From Bacteroidales bacterium (lineage in GTDB: Bacteria > Bacteroidota > Bacteroidia > Bacteroidales > UBA3824), in contig JAFYDK010000123.1 in assembly GCA_017544805.1 (NCBI GenBank), forward strand, positions 1 through 52,083: DNA of 52,083 nt. Direction: 5' to 3'. The notes under the pieces are model-generated. The model did no database searches. It had not been told where the DNA came from and saw nothing but the letters and a program-made list of their open reading frames with translations. Every line of letters begins with the position of its first letter. Within the stretch, counting starts at the first letter, position 1. The translations under genes and the position numbers were made by a program. Below are positions 28,157 to 35,647 of the stretch, one piece after another.

Positions 28157-28636
28157 GTCTTTTTATTATTAGTTATTAAAAAAAATGAGTTTATTTTTAA
28201 CGATTTTGTTGTTTTCTTAAAAAAAATAGGATATAAATTTACGTAAATGGCCCGTATAGTACACTACCATACGATTTTTTTGTTAATAGTTTCCAATGCA
28301 TAATTCGATAATATTTGTTGGTTGTATAATATTTCTTACAAAAATAAAAAAAATACTATTATATAAAAAGTTAAAAAGCATTAAAAAGTCATTTTTATAG
28401 TAATAATCCACGAAATTTTCATTTATTTCTCTTAAAACAACAAATAAAACAAAAAAAAACGAATTACCATTAACATTACAAAGCAAGGATCAATACGTTA
28501 AATATGCTGTTACTTTTTTAAGGAATACACAAATTATATGAAGCAAGATTCCAATAAATGTTAATAACAAAAAGAAAAAGAAGCGGAGAGAGGGGGATTC
28601 TCTCTCTCCGTGCAAACATCTCATTTTTAAATCCTT
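28157..28636. other. AT-rich host/element boundary region
   Basis: About 480 bp without a credible gene. It is very AT-rich and holds the leader and presumably the promoter of the giant surface protein (minus strand), though I see no full TTTG-N20-TAnnTTTG match for it. A 67-residue frame on the minus strand here is rich in Phe, Asn and Ile codons and looks accidental. The left end of the prophage must fall in or just after this region; I see no tRNA gene and no clear attachment repeat. Confidence 0.5.
28584..28610 (+). terminator. Hairpin at the left edge of the element
   Basis: A perfect 9-bp stem CGGAGAGAG/CTCTCTCCG with a 9-nt loop. No long T-run follows, so it is either a weak terminator or a structural boundary element. 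It stands alone in AT-rich DNA before the first prophage promoter. Confidence 0.45.
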
Positions 28637-28658
28637 GTTGTTTTTATGACAAGCGTGT

Positions 28659-28686
28659 TATATATTTGTCATGCTGCAAATATATA
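28659..28686. promoter_or_regulatory. Promoter -7 box inside a 28-bp palindrome
   Basis: Ten-base arms TATATATTTG/CAAATATATA flank an 8-bp centre, giving 28 bp in total. The plus strand contains TATATTTG (28661-28668) with GTTG 20 nt upstream (28637-28640), a near-consensus promoter pointing toward the element's first operon. The size and symmetry also resemble a XerC/XerD dif site, but the arms are simple AT sequence and no second copy is seen, so the promoter reading is preferred. Confidence 0.4.
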
Positions 28687-28765
28687 TGTTTTGTAGCAAA
28701 CAAAAAAATATTTCCATAGTTTTTTGGATAAAACAGCAAACCACCGTCTTATGTTGCTTAAAATC

Positions 28766-28816
28766 TTTGTAAACCGTTGTAAACTTACGTAATTTTGCGT
28801 AAACTTTTTTAAACGA
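28766..28816 (+). promoter_or_regulatory. Consensus promoter overlapped by five 10-bp GTAAAC-type repeats
   Basis: TTTG at 28766-28769, a 20-nt spacer and TAATTTTG at 28790-28797 form an exact Bacteroidota promoter for the operon starting at 28824. From 28769 the sequence is a series of 10-bp units, each beginning GTAA or TTAA (units start at 28769, 28779, 28789, 28799 and 28809), so the repeats occupy the spacer and -7 region. The one-turn period suggests a protein binding one face of the helix. The same motif recurs upstream of the second structural operon (31885-31970). Confidence 0.7.
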
Positions 28817-28823
28817 CAAAAAA

Positions 28824-29459
28824 ATGATGTTTAACGACAAAGAATCAATTTCAATAAGGCTTACGCCTGACGACAAGGAACTTGTCAGCGAGTTTGCCGC
28901 ACTGCTTGAACTGCCGGAAACAATACAGCCCCGACAGTTTTTTGTTACGCTGCTTGAAACCGCGCTCAGCAAAAAACGCCCCGTCGAGGTCTCTAAAAAA
29001 GAAGACACCGACAAAATCGCGCAACTTTCAACACAACTTCTTGAAAAAGAAAAAGAAACGGCATGTCTCGCCAATGATGTAAACGAACTCAAAGCCGTAA
29101 TTGAGAAACTAAAAAAACAAGAAGAACAAAAGGACGGAGAAATACTCCAACTCAAAGACCAAAACAACGGACTCCAACTCAAAAAAGGAGAATACATTTT
29201 GAGGCTCAAAGACTTACAGGAGGAATACGTAAAACTTTGCACCAAAAACGGAAAGATAGTCCGCTATTTCAACTCAATGCCCGAAAACGCGCAAAAAAAA
29301 TATCTGTTTCAGACTTTTGACGGCACAGACAAAAACGACGTTTCCGCATTGTTTGTCAATATATTGTTTTATACGGCTTTAATGGAAAAAGACCCGTTGA
29401 AGTTCTGTAAATGGGAAGAATTTTTGAAACACAAAAAACACGAAAGAAAAAATGAGTAA
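28824..29459 (+). CDS. Coiled-coil phage protein of unknown function
   Basis: A 211-residue soluble protein and the first gene of the packaging operon. Residues about 8-45 (SISIRLTPDDKELVSEFAALLEL) look like a small ribbon-helix-helix-like or helical module. About 60-155 is a Glu/Lys/Leu-rich coiled coil with heptads. The C-terminal 50 residues are helical and basic. I do not recognise the family. A coiled-coil protein in front of a packaging ATPase could be a DNA-binding recruitment or scaffolding factor. The stop codon overlaps the next start by 8 nt. ATG at 28824 or 28827 could be used. The regulatory repeats end only 8 bp upstream. Confidence 0.75.
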   Translation: MMFNDKESISIRLTPDDKELVSEFAALLELPETIQPRQFFVTLLETALSKKRPVEVSKKEDTDKIAQLSTQLLEKEKETACLANDVNELKAVIEKLKKQEEQKDGEILQLKDQNNGLQLKKGEYILRLKDLQEEYVKLCTKNGKIVRYFNSMPENAQKKYLFQTFDGTDKNDVSALFVNILFYTALMEKDPLKFCKWEEFLKHKKHERKNE

Positions 29460-29796
29460 TTTCATAGGCAAGGCTCTTTTCGGAGCAGTTAAAAAACTCG
29501 GTTTGAAGCCGTCAGACATCACAGATTTTATTGAGGATGAGAAAATTGACGGCTTTTTCACCGGGGAACTCGGACAGATACGCAAAGACAACAACGCGCA
29601 GGAAATATGCCTTATCGGGTACATTTCCGACGACGGGAAACTCAAAATCCGCGCTGTCGAAGTTCTTGAAGGCGGCAAGATAAACCGGAGTTTTCCGATG
29701 ACGGTTTTCGGTAAAACGCAGGCGGCGTTCCCTTTGTCCGAAATTCTTAAACTTCTGATTGCCAACACTTTTAACTACATGAAAAATGAAGGATAA
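29452..29796 (+). CDS. Small phage protein of unknown function
   Basis: A 114-residue soluble protein with no recognised domain. The N-terminal helix MSNFIGKALFGAVKKLG is amphipathic; the middle (AQEICLIGYISDDGKLKIRAVEVLEGGKINRSFPM) reads as a small beta-sheet domain. It overlaps the upstream gene by 8 nt and the downstream gene by 11 nt, so translation of the three is probably coupled. Its position in the packaging operon suggests an assembly role. Confidence 0.7.
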   Translation: MSNFIGKALFGAVKKLGLKPSDITDFIEDEKIDGFFTGELGQIRKDNNAQEICLIGYISDDGKLKIRAVEVLEGGKINRSFPMTVFGKTQAAFPLSEILKLLIANTFNYMKNEG

Positions 29797-30382
29797 TTTT
29801 TTTGACAATACAGAAACAGCCGACAGTCTTTTCGACGACCTCGCAACACCTTTGAAACGTTTTGAGGACGACACCACCGAAACGGATGAAACTCCCGAAG
29901 ATGAGAACAGCGAAAACGACGGACTGTTTGAGGAGGATAATGCGGACGAGTCGCCCGAAAGGATTAAACGCCTTAACGAACTCGGTGCAAAAGGCATCGT
30001 CAAGGTTTTGGACATCGGCGTTGCCAACTTGTCATCTCACCTCGCCTATTGCGACGATGTGTCAAGATACCGCGCCGACGAGGACGCACTTTCAGACCTG
30101 ACAGAAGTGGTTTCGGAGGCCATGCCCGGCAAGGAGTTGAAAATGCCGCTTTGGCTGCAAATCCTGATTTATGCGCTCGTCGCCTTTGTGCCGGTAATAT
30201 TGCTTGCACTTGCCGACCGCCGCGAAAACAAGGAAGTTTTTGAGGAAAAAGAGCGCATACGCAAACTCGAACAGCAGATTAAGACCCTGAAACTTCAAAA
30301 CAAGAAAAACGAACTCGAAGACAGTTTGACAAATGGAAAAAACGCAGACGCTGAGCCTGACAACGGCACAAGAGAGGACTAA
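29786..30382 (+). CDS. Single-pass membrane protein preceding the packaging ATPase
   Basis: A 198-residue protein. The first 60 residues are strongly acidic (repeated DDTTETDETPEDENSENDG-like stretches). One membrane helix lies near 127-150 (LWLQILIYALVAFVPVILLALA). The C-terminus is a charged coiled coil (EEKERIRKLEQQIKTLKLQNKKNELE). The acidic N-terminus and helical C-terminus on a membrane anchor suggest a virion membrane protein or an adaptor between membrane and ATPase. It overlaps the start of the ATPase gene by 50 nt, which implies tight co-expression. No family is recognised. Confidence 0.72.
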   Translation: MKDNFFDNTETADSLFDDLATPLKRFEDDTTETDETPEDENSENDGLFEEDNADESPERIKRLNELGAKGIVKVLDIGVANLSSHLAYCDDVSRYRADEDALSDLTEVVSEAMPGKELKMPLWLQILIYALVAFVPVILLALADRRENKEVFEEKERIRKLEQQIKTLKLQNKKNELEDSLTNGKNADAEPDNGTRED

Positions 30383-30929
30383 CCCGCGCTTAATCATCGT
30401 GTTAGGTTATACCAACACGGGCAAAAGCACGTTTATACGGCAACTTATAAACCGCTATATCCTGACACGTCCGCGCGTTTTGGTCGTAACGCCTCACGAC
30501 TGCGAGTTTACCGACATCGCCGCAGTTGATACCACAGCAAAGAACTGGCGCGTTTTCGACGGCATCAGGCGCATCGTCGCAGACGACAAAATCCTTGAAA
30601 CCGTTGCAGGAAACTCTCCTTTCAGAAACGGTCTTTTGGTCTTTGACGACTGCCGGTGTTACCTTGATTCCGCCACTGACAAAGAACTGCACCGCCTTTT
30701 CATAAGCCGCAAGCAGCGCGGTCTTGACATCATTGCTGCCGGACACGGTTTTACCGAAGTCCCGCCAAAGTTTTTCACTTTTGCCTCGGACATAGTCTTG
30801 TTTAAGACAAACGACAACATCTCAAGACGTAAGAATGTTTTGCGAAATTTTGACGAATGTGCCACAGTACAAAAACGCGTGAACGCCTCAAAGGATTTTC
30901 ACGCCTTTGAAATCATAAAACTGTTATGA
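30333..30929 (+). CDS. Putative genome-packaging ATPase (FtsK/HerA superfamily, A32/P9-like)
   Basis: A 198-residue P-loop ATPase with Walker A GYTNTGKST at 25-33, Walker B LLVFDDC at 101-107 and the following segment SRKQRGLDIIAAGHGF at 125-140, the Arg/Gln-His region typical of the A32-like branch. The length matches packaging ATPases of internal-membrane viruses (PRD1 P9, STIV B204, sphaerolipovirus ATPases) and is far below that of a tailed-phage terminase. Established knowledge: these enzymes pump DNA into preformed membrane-containing capsids. The alternative is a Zot-like ATPase of a filamentous phage, but this protein has no membrane segment and the neighbours do not fit. The start overlaps the upstream gene by 50 nt; no later start would keep Walker A. 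Confidence 0.8.
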   Translation: MEKTQTLSLTTAQERTNPRLIIVLGYTNTGKSTFIRQLINRYILTRPRVLVVTPHDCEFTDIAAVDTTAKNWRVFDGIRRIVADDKILETVAGNSPFRNGLLVFDDCRCYLDSATDKELHRLFISRKQRGLDIIAAGHGFTEVPPKFFTFASDIVLFKTNDNISRRKNVLRNFDECATVQKRVNASKDFHAFEIIKLL

Positions 30930-30935
30930 AACAAA

Positions 30936-31145
30936 ATGCCGGAAAATCCGTTAAAAATAGAAAAGCAGAAACTTTGCCGGAGACTCGGAATTTCCGACAG
31001 AACACTTGCAAGAATGTTGAACGAGTTGTATTTTGACGATTTATTGCCGACAAATTACAATAAGTTTCAAAAATATTTGTATAAGTGCCAATTAGATATT
31101 ATCTTTCCGGCTGGAATCGAAATCGAAAAAAAATTAAAGTATTAA
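30936..31145 (+). CDS. Small helix-turn-helix-like protein
   Basis: A 69-residue basic protein. Residues 7-30 (IEKQKLCRRLGISDRTLARMLNEL) match a helix-turn-helix, with LGIS as the turn and DRTLARML as recognition helix. The rest is short and basic. It lies 6 bp after the packaging ATPase. A candidate target is the GTAAAC repeat cluster upstream of the two structural operons, but this is only inferred from proximity. Confidence 0.6.
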   Translation: MPENPLKIEKQKLCRRLGISDRTLARMLNELYFDDLLPTNYNKFQKYLYKCQLDIIFPAGIEIEKKLKY

Positions 31146-31188
31146 AATTATAAAAAAGAAAACGACAAATAAGAAAACACCCCAAGAG

Positions 31189-31389
31189 ATGCCTATTTTC
31201 GTAAACGGCAAATCTATTTTTAAACCCGGTGCTGTTCATTCAATTACGGGAAAACCGTGTATAGACCCTGCAATTCCGGGGCTTCACCCTGAAAATGATA
31301 AATTTATAGACGAAATTTCCGCAAAAGTCCGCAAGGAACTTGAAATGGAAGGCTTAAAACCGCCAAAGAAAAAAACAAACAAACAATAA
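31189..31389 (+). CDS. Short phage protein of unknown function
   Basis: A 66-residue protein with an ordered-looking N-terminal half (MPIFVNGKSIFKPGAVHSI) and a lysine-rich tail (KPPKKKTNKQ). There are no membrane segments. It sits between the HTH gene and the DUF5618 gene, 11 bp before the latter. The family is not recognised. Confidence 0.55.
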   Translation: MPIFVNGKSIFKPGAVHSITGKPCIDPAIPGLHPENDKFIDEISAKVRKELEMEGLKPPKKKTNKQ

Positions 31390-31400
31390 ATAAAGAAACA

Positions 31401-31793
31401 ATGGAACAAAAAGATCCGATAGCAGAAGCACGGCGTTATATGGAAAACGCCAAAACTATATTAAAAGAAAAAGCCATAAAGGACGGTGATTTCTACAAGG
31501 ACAGCAAATACGTCAAAATGGCGGGGCATACTATGTGGACAGGCTGCCTTTTGGCGTTGGACTATGCCCTGAAAATTCCGGCCCGGAAAGACGGCAGAAA
31601 GGACATCGCCGACTACAAAACCGCCGCAACAAAAGCCGACAAAAAACTTTTGTCGTATGTTGTTTCTGGTTACAACACGATGCACCTGTCCATGAGTTAC
31701 GACGGAGAAAAAACGGTAAAACTCGCACAAATCAGTTTTGACACAATGAAATTCATTATCAACTGGTGCGAAACCCGCACAAAGAAAAAATAA
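31401..31793 (+). CDS. DUF5618-like protein
   Basis: A 130-residue helical protein matching the Bacteroidota DUF5618 pattern as I remember it: ARRYMENAKTILKEKA, then FYKDSKYVKMAGHTMWTGCLLALDYAL, then MSYDGEKTVKLAQISFDTMKFIINWCE. The biochemical role is unknown; related genes are scattered through Bacteroidales chromosomes and mobile elements. It is the last gene of the packaging operon and is followed after about 40 bp by a terminator. Confidence 0.68.
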   Translation: MEQKDPIAEARRYMENAKTILKEKAIKDGDFYKDSKYVKMAGHTMWTGCLLALDYALKIPARKDGRKDIADYKTAATKADKKLLSYVVSGYNTMHLSMSYDGEKTVKLAQISFDTMKFIINWCETRTKKK

Positions 31794-31832
31794 GCATTTC
31801 TAAAATTCCATTTTTATTTTCTAAATCCAGAC

Positions 31833-31868
31833 AAAACGACTGCCGAAATGACCCGGCAGCCGTTTTTT
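31833..31868 (+). terminator. Terminator of the packaging operon
   Basis: A 9-bp stem CGACTGCCG/CGGCAGCCG with one G-T pair (31837-31845 with 31854-31862), preceded by AAAA and followed by six T. It separates the first rightward operon from the structural operon. Confidence 0.85.
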
Positions 31869-31884
31869 ATTATGTATACACAAC

Positions 31885-31970
31885 GTTTACAATGTTTACA
31901 AACCGCTGTAAACAAGTCCCAAAAACCGTGTAAACTGACGTAAACCGACATAAACTGACGTAAACTGACA
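31885..31970 (+). promoter_or_regulatory. GTAAAC repeat cluster upstream of the structural operon
   Basis: Two inverted copies (GTTTAC at 31885 and 31894), one direct copy at 31908, then four tandem 10-bp units, each (G/A)TAAACYGAC, starting at 31930, 31940, 31950 and 31960. Just downstream, TATCTTTA (31990-31997) is a weak -7 box without a TTTG at the -33 position. The repeats lie where an activator would bind. The same 10-bp periodic motif covers the promoter at 28766, so one phage protein may coordinate both operons. A replication origin with iterons is the alternative. Confidence 0.65.
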
Positions 31971-32042
31971 CGCTCAGTGTATACAGACCTATCTTTACGC
32001 CGGATTTTGCAAACAAAACTTTTTTAAAATTTTGACAAAAAA

Positions 32043-32222
32043 ATGAAAGAAACGACTTTTCAGGTTATTGTTTTGATTTTGCTCTCATTAGTGTTTGTGG
32101 TGGCAATTTTATCAAACATAAAGACCGAGCCTAATGTAAAAGGCGGCAACGATTACAAATTTTTAGGCAAAACGATTTTCAGCGGCAAAGCAAAAGCTCA
32201 GACCGCTGCGGCAACTGAATAA
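32043..32222 (+). CDS. Small single-pass membrane protein
   Basis: A 59-residue protein, the first gene of the structural operon. Residues 6-26 are a hydrophobic helix (FQVIVLILLSLVFVVAILSN); the remainder is a polar tail (NDYKFLGKTIFSGKAKAQTAAATE). It is 13 bp upstream of the first capsid-like gene. Short membrane proteins of this kind are typical of phages with an internal lipid membrane. It is also similar in size to a holin, but lysis genes are at the far end of the operon. Confidence 0.65.
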   Translation: MKETTFQVIVLILLSLVFVVAILSNIKTEPNVKGGNDYKFLGKTIFSGKAKAQTAAATE

Positions 32223-32235
32223 ACACATTAAGAAC

Positions 32236-33066
32236 ATGGAAAAAACGGAAAATTTCTTTGAGAGTATAAGGAAATACCTTCAAAAAGAGTGGGTGCCGTC
32301 ATTGAGATTTGCGCCGGGAGTTCCCGACATGATGGCGGAGGCCCGCTCGTCATGGGCGTTTTCTTTTGACCTCAAAAATTCCACGTCTGAAACACGGACG
32401 GTTGCCGTCCTGCCGTCAGTCTACAACACTGATCACATCGTAAGCATAGACTCCGACGGAAAATACAAGGCAAACGGCGGCGGACTTGTACAAACGCCGT
32501 TAAAAGAGGGTGGTTTAATCAATCTTAATGACAGCCCTGACGAAATCAACAGATATTCAGGCCTTAACGTTGATTGCGTTTGCTCACAGCGGGTACACAA
32601 TGCCGCCACAGAAAACAACCAGCTGACACAGGCGATTTTCGCTGACGAAACGGGCATGGTAACGTGTACCTCAAAAAACGGAATGAACGTCTTTCAGGAG
32701 TTCGTCAGACACGTTCCGCTAAGAGTGTTTCAGATGCAGATTTCAGCAAGTCAGAGGGAAATGTTTTCCACGCACTACTGCATAAAACAGGCAAACCCCA
32801 TGCAGCAGCAACTTGCGCGAGAAATAAACCTTGAAGACTATTTCAGACCGGACAACGCGCTCGCCAACAAAATCATTGTTGATGCGCCGCACACTGTCTC
32901 CGGCGAAACTCTTACGACCCTGACACTGCCTCCGGGTGCAGCGGCAACGGTAACGCTCAGAGTATCGGCACTTTATTCGATACATGACGACTTTACGGAC
33001 TTGACCGACTTGCAGGATTTTTACAGAAACCTTGCAGACAAGTCAAAAACAAACCCGGCAAATTAA
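32236..33066 (+). CDS. Candidate major capsid protein A (paralogue of the next gene)
   Basis: A 276-residue soluble protein with predicted beta-rich content and no membrane segment. It aligns by eye along most of its length with the next gene: AFSFDLKNSTSETRTVAVLPSVYNT, the GGGLVQ motif, INLEDYFRPDNALANKIIV (197-215) and ETLTTLTLPPGAAATVTL (224-241) correspond to matching blocks there. The product family is not recognised. The capsid call rests on position just after the packaging-ATPase operon, high-value structural operon placement, absence of any HK97-type capsid, portal or terminase gene, and paralogous pairing as in viruses with two vertical jelly-roll capsid proteins. Length (276) also fits a double jelly-roll like PM2 P2. 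Confidence 0.6.
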   Translation: MEKTENFFESIRKYLQKEWVPSLRFAPGVPDMMAEARSSWAFSFDLKNSTSETRTVAVLPSVYNTDHIVSIDSDGKYKANGGGLVQTPLKEGGLINLNDSPDEINRYSGLNVDCVCSQRVHNAATENNQLTQAIFADETGMVTCTSKNGMNVFQEFVRHVPLRVFQMQISASQREMFSTHYCIKQANPMQQQLAREINLEDYFRPDNALANKIIVDAPHTVSGETLTTLTLPPGAAATVTLRVSALYSIHDDFTDLTDLQDFYRNLADKSKTNPAN

Positions 33067-33105
33067 TTAATGAATAGAAAAAAAACTTTAAAATTTTAAT
33101 AAAAA

Positions 33106-34125
33106 ATGGCAAGAAAATACACGACCGAGGACATTGACAACGCTCTGTCCAACAATTTTGACGACGAAGATTTCGACAACTACGAAGAGGAAGATTTCGA
33201 CGATGAAGACTACGACGACGAGGATTACGACGAGGAAGACTACGACGAGGAGGATTACGACGAGGATTCATACCTTGACTCCGACGAGCCTTACGACGGC
33301 GAAGGCGACCCGTATCTTGACTTTTCGGGCGGCAACTCCAAAGGCACAAACCTTTTGAACATGGGCAAATCGGCAAGACGTATCGCTTTCACGATTGAAA
33401 ACACAACCGAAAACGATGCCGTAATCGCTTTGACCCCCGCAAGTTACGACACCAAACGCGCTGCGCTTGTAACCAAAGGCTCTGACAACAAACTTACTTA
33501 CAAGGCACTCGGCGGCGGCGTAATTCAGGCGGAAAGCAGTGCCGCTGAAAACGACATCGTACTCCGTCTTGACAATCCTGCGGAAATGGTTACCGCCGGA
33601 CACAACATCGACGCTGTTATTGACGACGGCATTATCTATCAAGACCCGTCCGACGCCTCAAAATACATCAAAGTAACCGCGTCAAGCAAAAACAGCACGA
33701 TCCGCCACATGAGAGAATTTTTGGCGAAGAACCCGACGGCGTTCAGCGGTCTGCACATCACCTCAAACAAACCGCAGATGTACGAAACGGAAATGATTAT
33801 GAAAAAATGTACTCCGTTTTCAGTATTCGGTGAGGAAAGAATCAACTTCCAAGACTGCTTTACACCCAACAACCAGTTGTCGGACAAAATCATTGTCAAA
33901 AAGACTTTCTTCCTTGACAACGAGACTTTAACGACAATGACTTTCCCCGCACAGTCTAAAGTTACGGTTACTCTTGTTGCTGGCGTTACCGAGAGCGCAT
34001 CTTCGGGCTTGAAAAAGAAAATCGAAGAGGCGATGGCCGGCGCAAAAGGCGGCAAAAAGGTTAAAAAAACCGGCAAGAAAGGCTCTAACAAAGCTGCAAA
34101 AGGCTCACGCAAAAGAAAACGTTAA
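33106..34125 (+). CDS. Candidate major capsid protein B with acidic N-terminus and basic C-terminus
   Basis: A 339-residue protein homologous to the preceding gene product: AFTIENTTENDAVIALTPASYDT, GGGVIQ, INFQDCFTPNNQLSDKIIV (246-264) and ETLTTMTFPAQSKVTVTL (273-290). It adds two unusual extensions. Residues about 19-66 are almost all Asp, Glu and Tyr in repeats of the form EEDYD, visible in the DNA as a tandem GACGAGGATTAC-like repeat. Residues about 303-339 are Lys/Arg/Ala/Gly-rich (KKVKKTGKKGSNK) and would bind nucleic acid or acidic partners. The two tails could interact between subunits. As a capsid candidate it shares the contextual evidence of its neighbour. Confidence 0.6.
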   Translation: MARKYTTEDIDNALSNNFDDEDFDNYEEEDFDDEDYDDEDYDEEDYDEEDYDEDSYLDSDEPYDGEGDPYLDFSGGNSKGTNLLNMGKSARRIAFTIENTTENDAVIALTPASYDTKRAALVTKGSDNKLTYKALGGGVIQAESSAAENDIVLRLDNPAEMVTAGHNIDAVIDDGIIYQDPSDASKYIKVTASSKNSTIRHMREFLAKNPTAFSGLHITSNKPQMYETEMIMKKCTPFSVFGEERINFQDCFTPNNQLSDKIIVKKTFFLDNETLTTMTFPAQSKVTVTLVAGVTESASSGLKKKIEEAMAGAKGGKKVKKTGKKGSNKAAKGSRKRKR

Positions 34126-34146
34126 AAACTTAAAAAACAATGATTT

Positions 34147-35643
34147 ATGGAATTTAACGTTCCGCGCATAGAAATCGTCCCGGACTTGGGCAGCACGCCC
34201 GCAAGGGTAAACCGCCGGACCGGGACGGTTTATATCAGTAAAAGGGTTTTCTCGCCGCTTTCAAAACGCGAAAGGAATTTTGTCTTGGCACATGAAGAGG
34301 GACATTACAGACTAAATACCAGCGTTGAGACAAAGGCGGACGAATACGCTATGAAAAAGTACGCGGGAACAGAACCCTTTTCTTTGAAAAACACCCTTAA
34401 AATATTGCGCAATACGCTTGATGTAGAAAACAATCCCGGACACCGTCGCAGACTCCGCGCACTCGAAAAAGCGGTTTTAAGATACGATGCGGAAGTATAC
34501 GGAAACAAAAAGGCTCAGGCGTTGCTTGACAAAATAGAATCTGAAAATTTTAACGGAAACATGGCACAGGAAAACATATCTGAAATAATCCGCAATTTGC
34601 AGGTGGATTATTTGAAACAGTTGGGCATTACTGACGTAAACGCGCTGACCGAGGAGCAAAAAACCGGTCTGCTTTATTCGTTTATGAAAACGCCTCAAAT
34701 GCAGTACGTTTTGAAAAAGAAAACGGACAACGTCGTAACAAATTACTGCGGTTATGATGACGACCCCGAATTTATGGAAGGTTACAACGCTTGCAAGGAA
34801 TGGTGTTATTATTCCAAGAAAAAAGCGAAACGCAAGGAGAAAAAAGCTGCAAGAAAAGCAAAACGCAAAGAAAAACGCGCACAAGGCAAAGGCTTTTTCC
34901 AGAAAGTTGGCAAAGTGGCGAAAAAGGTTGCAAAAGTGGCTGGAAAAGTTACTAAGATTGCTACAAAAGTGGCTGCGCCTGTTGTTGGAGCGGCTGCAAC
35001 CGCATTCGGTATGCCGGGCGTCGGCAATATCGTAAACAAAATCGCAGAAAAAGTTAATCCCTTTGAACTCGTTAACGGGTTGAAAAAAAAAAAGAATAAC
35101 GGAATAAACGACGACAAAATGGCAAAGAAACAGGCAAAAGCCGAAAAGAAAGCGGCTAAAAAAGCGGCTAAAGCAGAAAAAAAGGCCGCAAAGCAGGAAA
35201 GAAAACAGGCGAAAAAAGAGGCTAAGGCAGCAAACGGCGGCGGCTTGATTAAACGTATTGCAAATCAGGCGAAAGAATTTGTCGCAGACAAGGCGGAAAA
35301 CCTCAAAGAAGCCGTAATGAGTATTGCAATGCCCCAGCAGGAAACTATCTCACCGGAAGAAGTTGAAAACGGACAGGCAAACCCGGAGGCAATTTCAAAG
35401 ACTCCGGTTGTAAAAACTCCGACACCAAAAACCATAACACCGGCTGCGGCTTCAAGCGGAGCACCGGCGGCAAACACTCAAAACGAAACTCCGGCGGCGG
35501 CATCAAACGAAGCTCCTTCTGCAAACCAGAACGGAAAAACGGACGAAAAAACACCCGTTTATAAAAAATGGTGGTTTTGGGCAGGCATAATTGCAGTTTT
35601 AGGTGTTGGCGGATTCTTAATTTTCAAAAACAAAAAATCGTAA
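34147..35643 (+). CDS. HEXXH metallopeptidase-like virion protein with C-terminal membrane anchor
   Basis: A 498-residue protein. The N-terminal 70 residues look like a small zincin: RNFVLAHEEGHYRLN carries HEEGH at 49-53 and a downstream ETKADEYA (61-68) offers the third ligand. The middle is a helical domain to about 215. Then come a Lys/Arg/Ala block, an amphipathic stretch (VGKVAKKVAKVAGKVTKIA, then AAPVVGAAATAFGMPGVG) like membrane-active peptides, further KKAAKAEKK repeats, a Pro/Ala linker, and a membrane helix at the C-terminus (KKWWFWAGIIAVLGVGGFLIF). Such a protein could process capsid proteins or help the genome cross the host envelope. No family is confirmed. Confidence 0.65.
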   Translation: MEFNVPRIEIVPDLGSTPARVNRRTGTVYISKRVFSPLSKRERNFVLAHEEGHYRLNTSVETKADEYAMKKYAGTEPFSLKNTLKILRNTLDVENNPGHRRRLRALEKAVLRYDAEVYGNKKAQALLDKIESENFNGNMAQENISEIIRNLQVDYLKQLGITDVNALTEEQKTGLLYSFMKTPQMQYVLKKKTDNVVTNYCGYDDDPEFMEGYNACKEWCYYSKKKAKRKEKKAARKAKRKEKRAQGKGFFQKVGKVAKKVAKVAGKVTKIATKVAAPVVGAAATAFGMPGVGNIVNKIAEKVNPFELVNGLKKKKNNGINDDKMAKKQAKAEKKAAKKAAKAEKKAAKQERKQAKKEAKAANGGGLIKRIANQAKEFVADKAENLKEAVMSIAMPQQETISPEEVENGQANPEAISKTPVVKTPTPKTITPAAASSGAPAANTQNETPAAASNEAPSANQNGKTDEKTPVYKKWWFWAGIIAVLGVGGFLIFKNKKS

Positions 35644-35647
35644 AAAA

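Noticed and set aside
28283..28486. Minus-strand 67-residue frame in the boundary region
   Set aside because: Composition follows the AT-rich DNA, no homology recognised, no promoter or leader; most likely accidental.
28659..28686. Firm call of a dif or attachment site
   Set aside because: Only one copy is visible, the arms are low-complexity, and the sequence is explained by a promoter -7 box.
28658..29245. Minus-strand 195-residue frame
   Set aside because: Antisense to the coiled-coil gene; Ser/Phe-rich composition is the shadow of Glu/Lys-rich coding DNA on the other strand.
30333..30929. Zot-like ATPase of a filamentous phage
   Set aside because: No membrane segment, no filamentous coat or replication-initiator genes nearby, and the capsid, fibre and lysis genes do not fit an inovirus.
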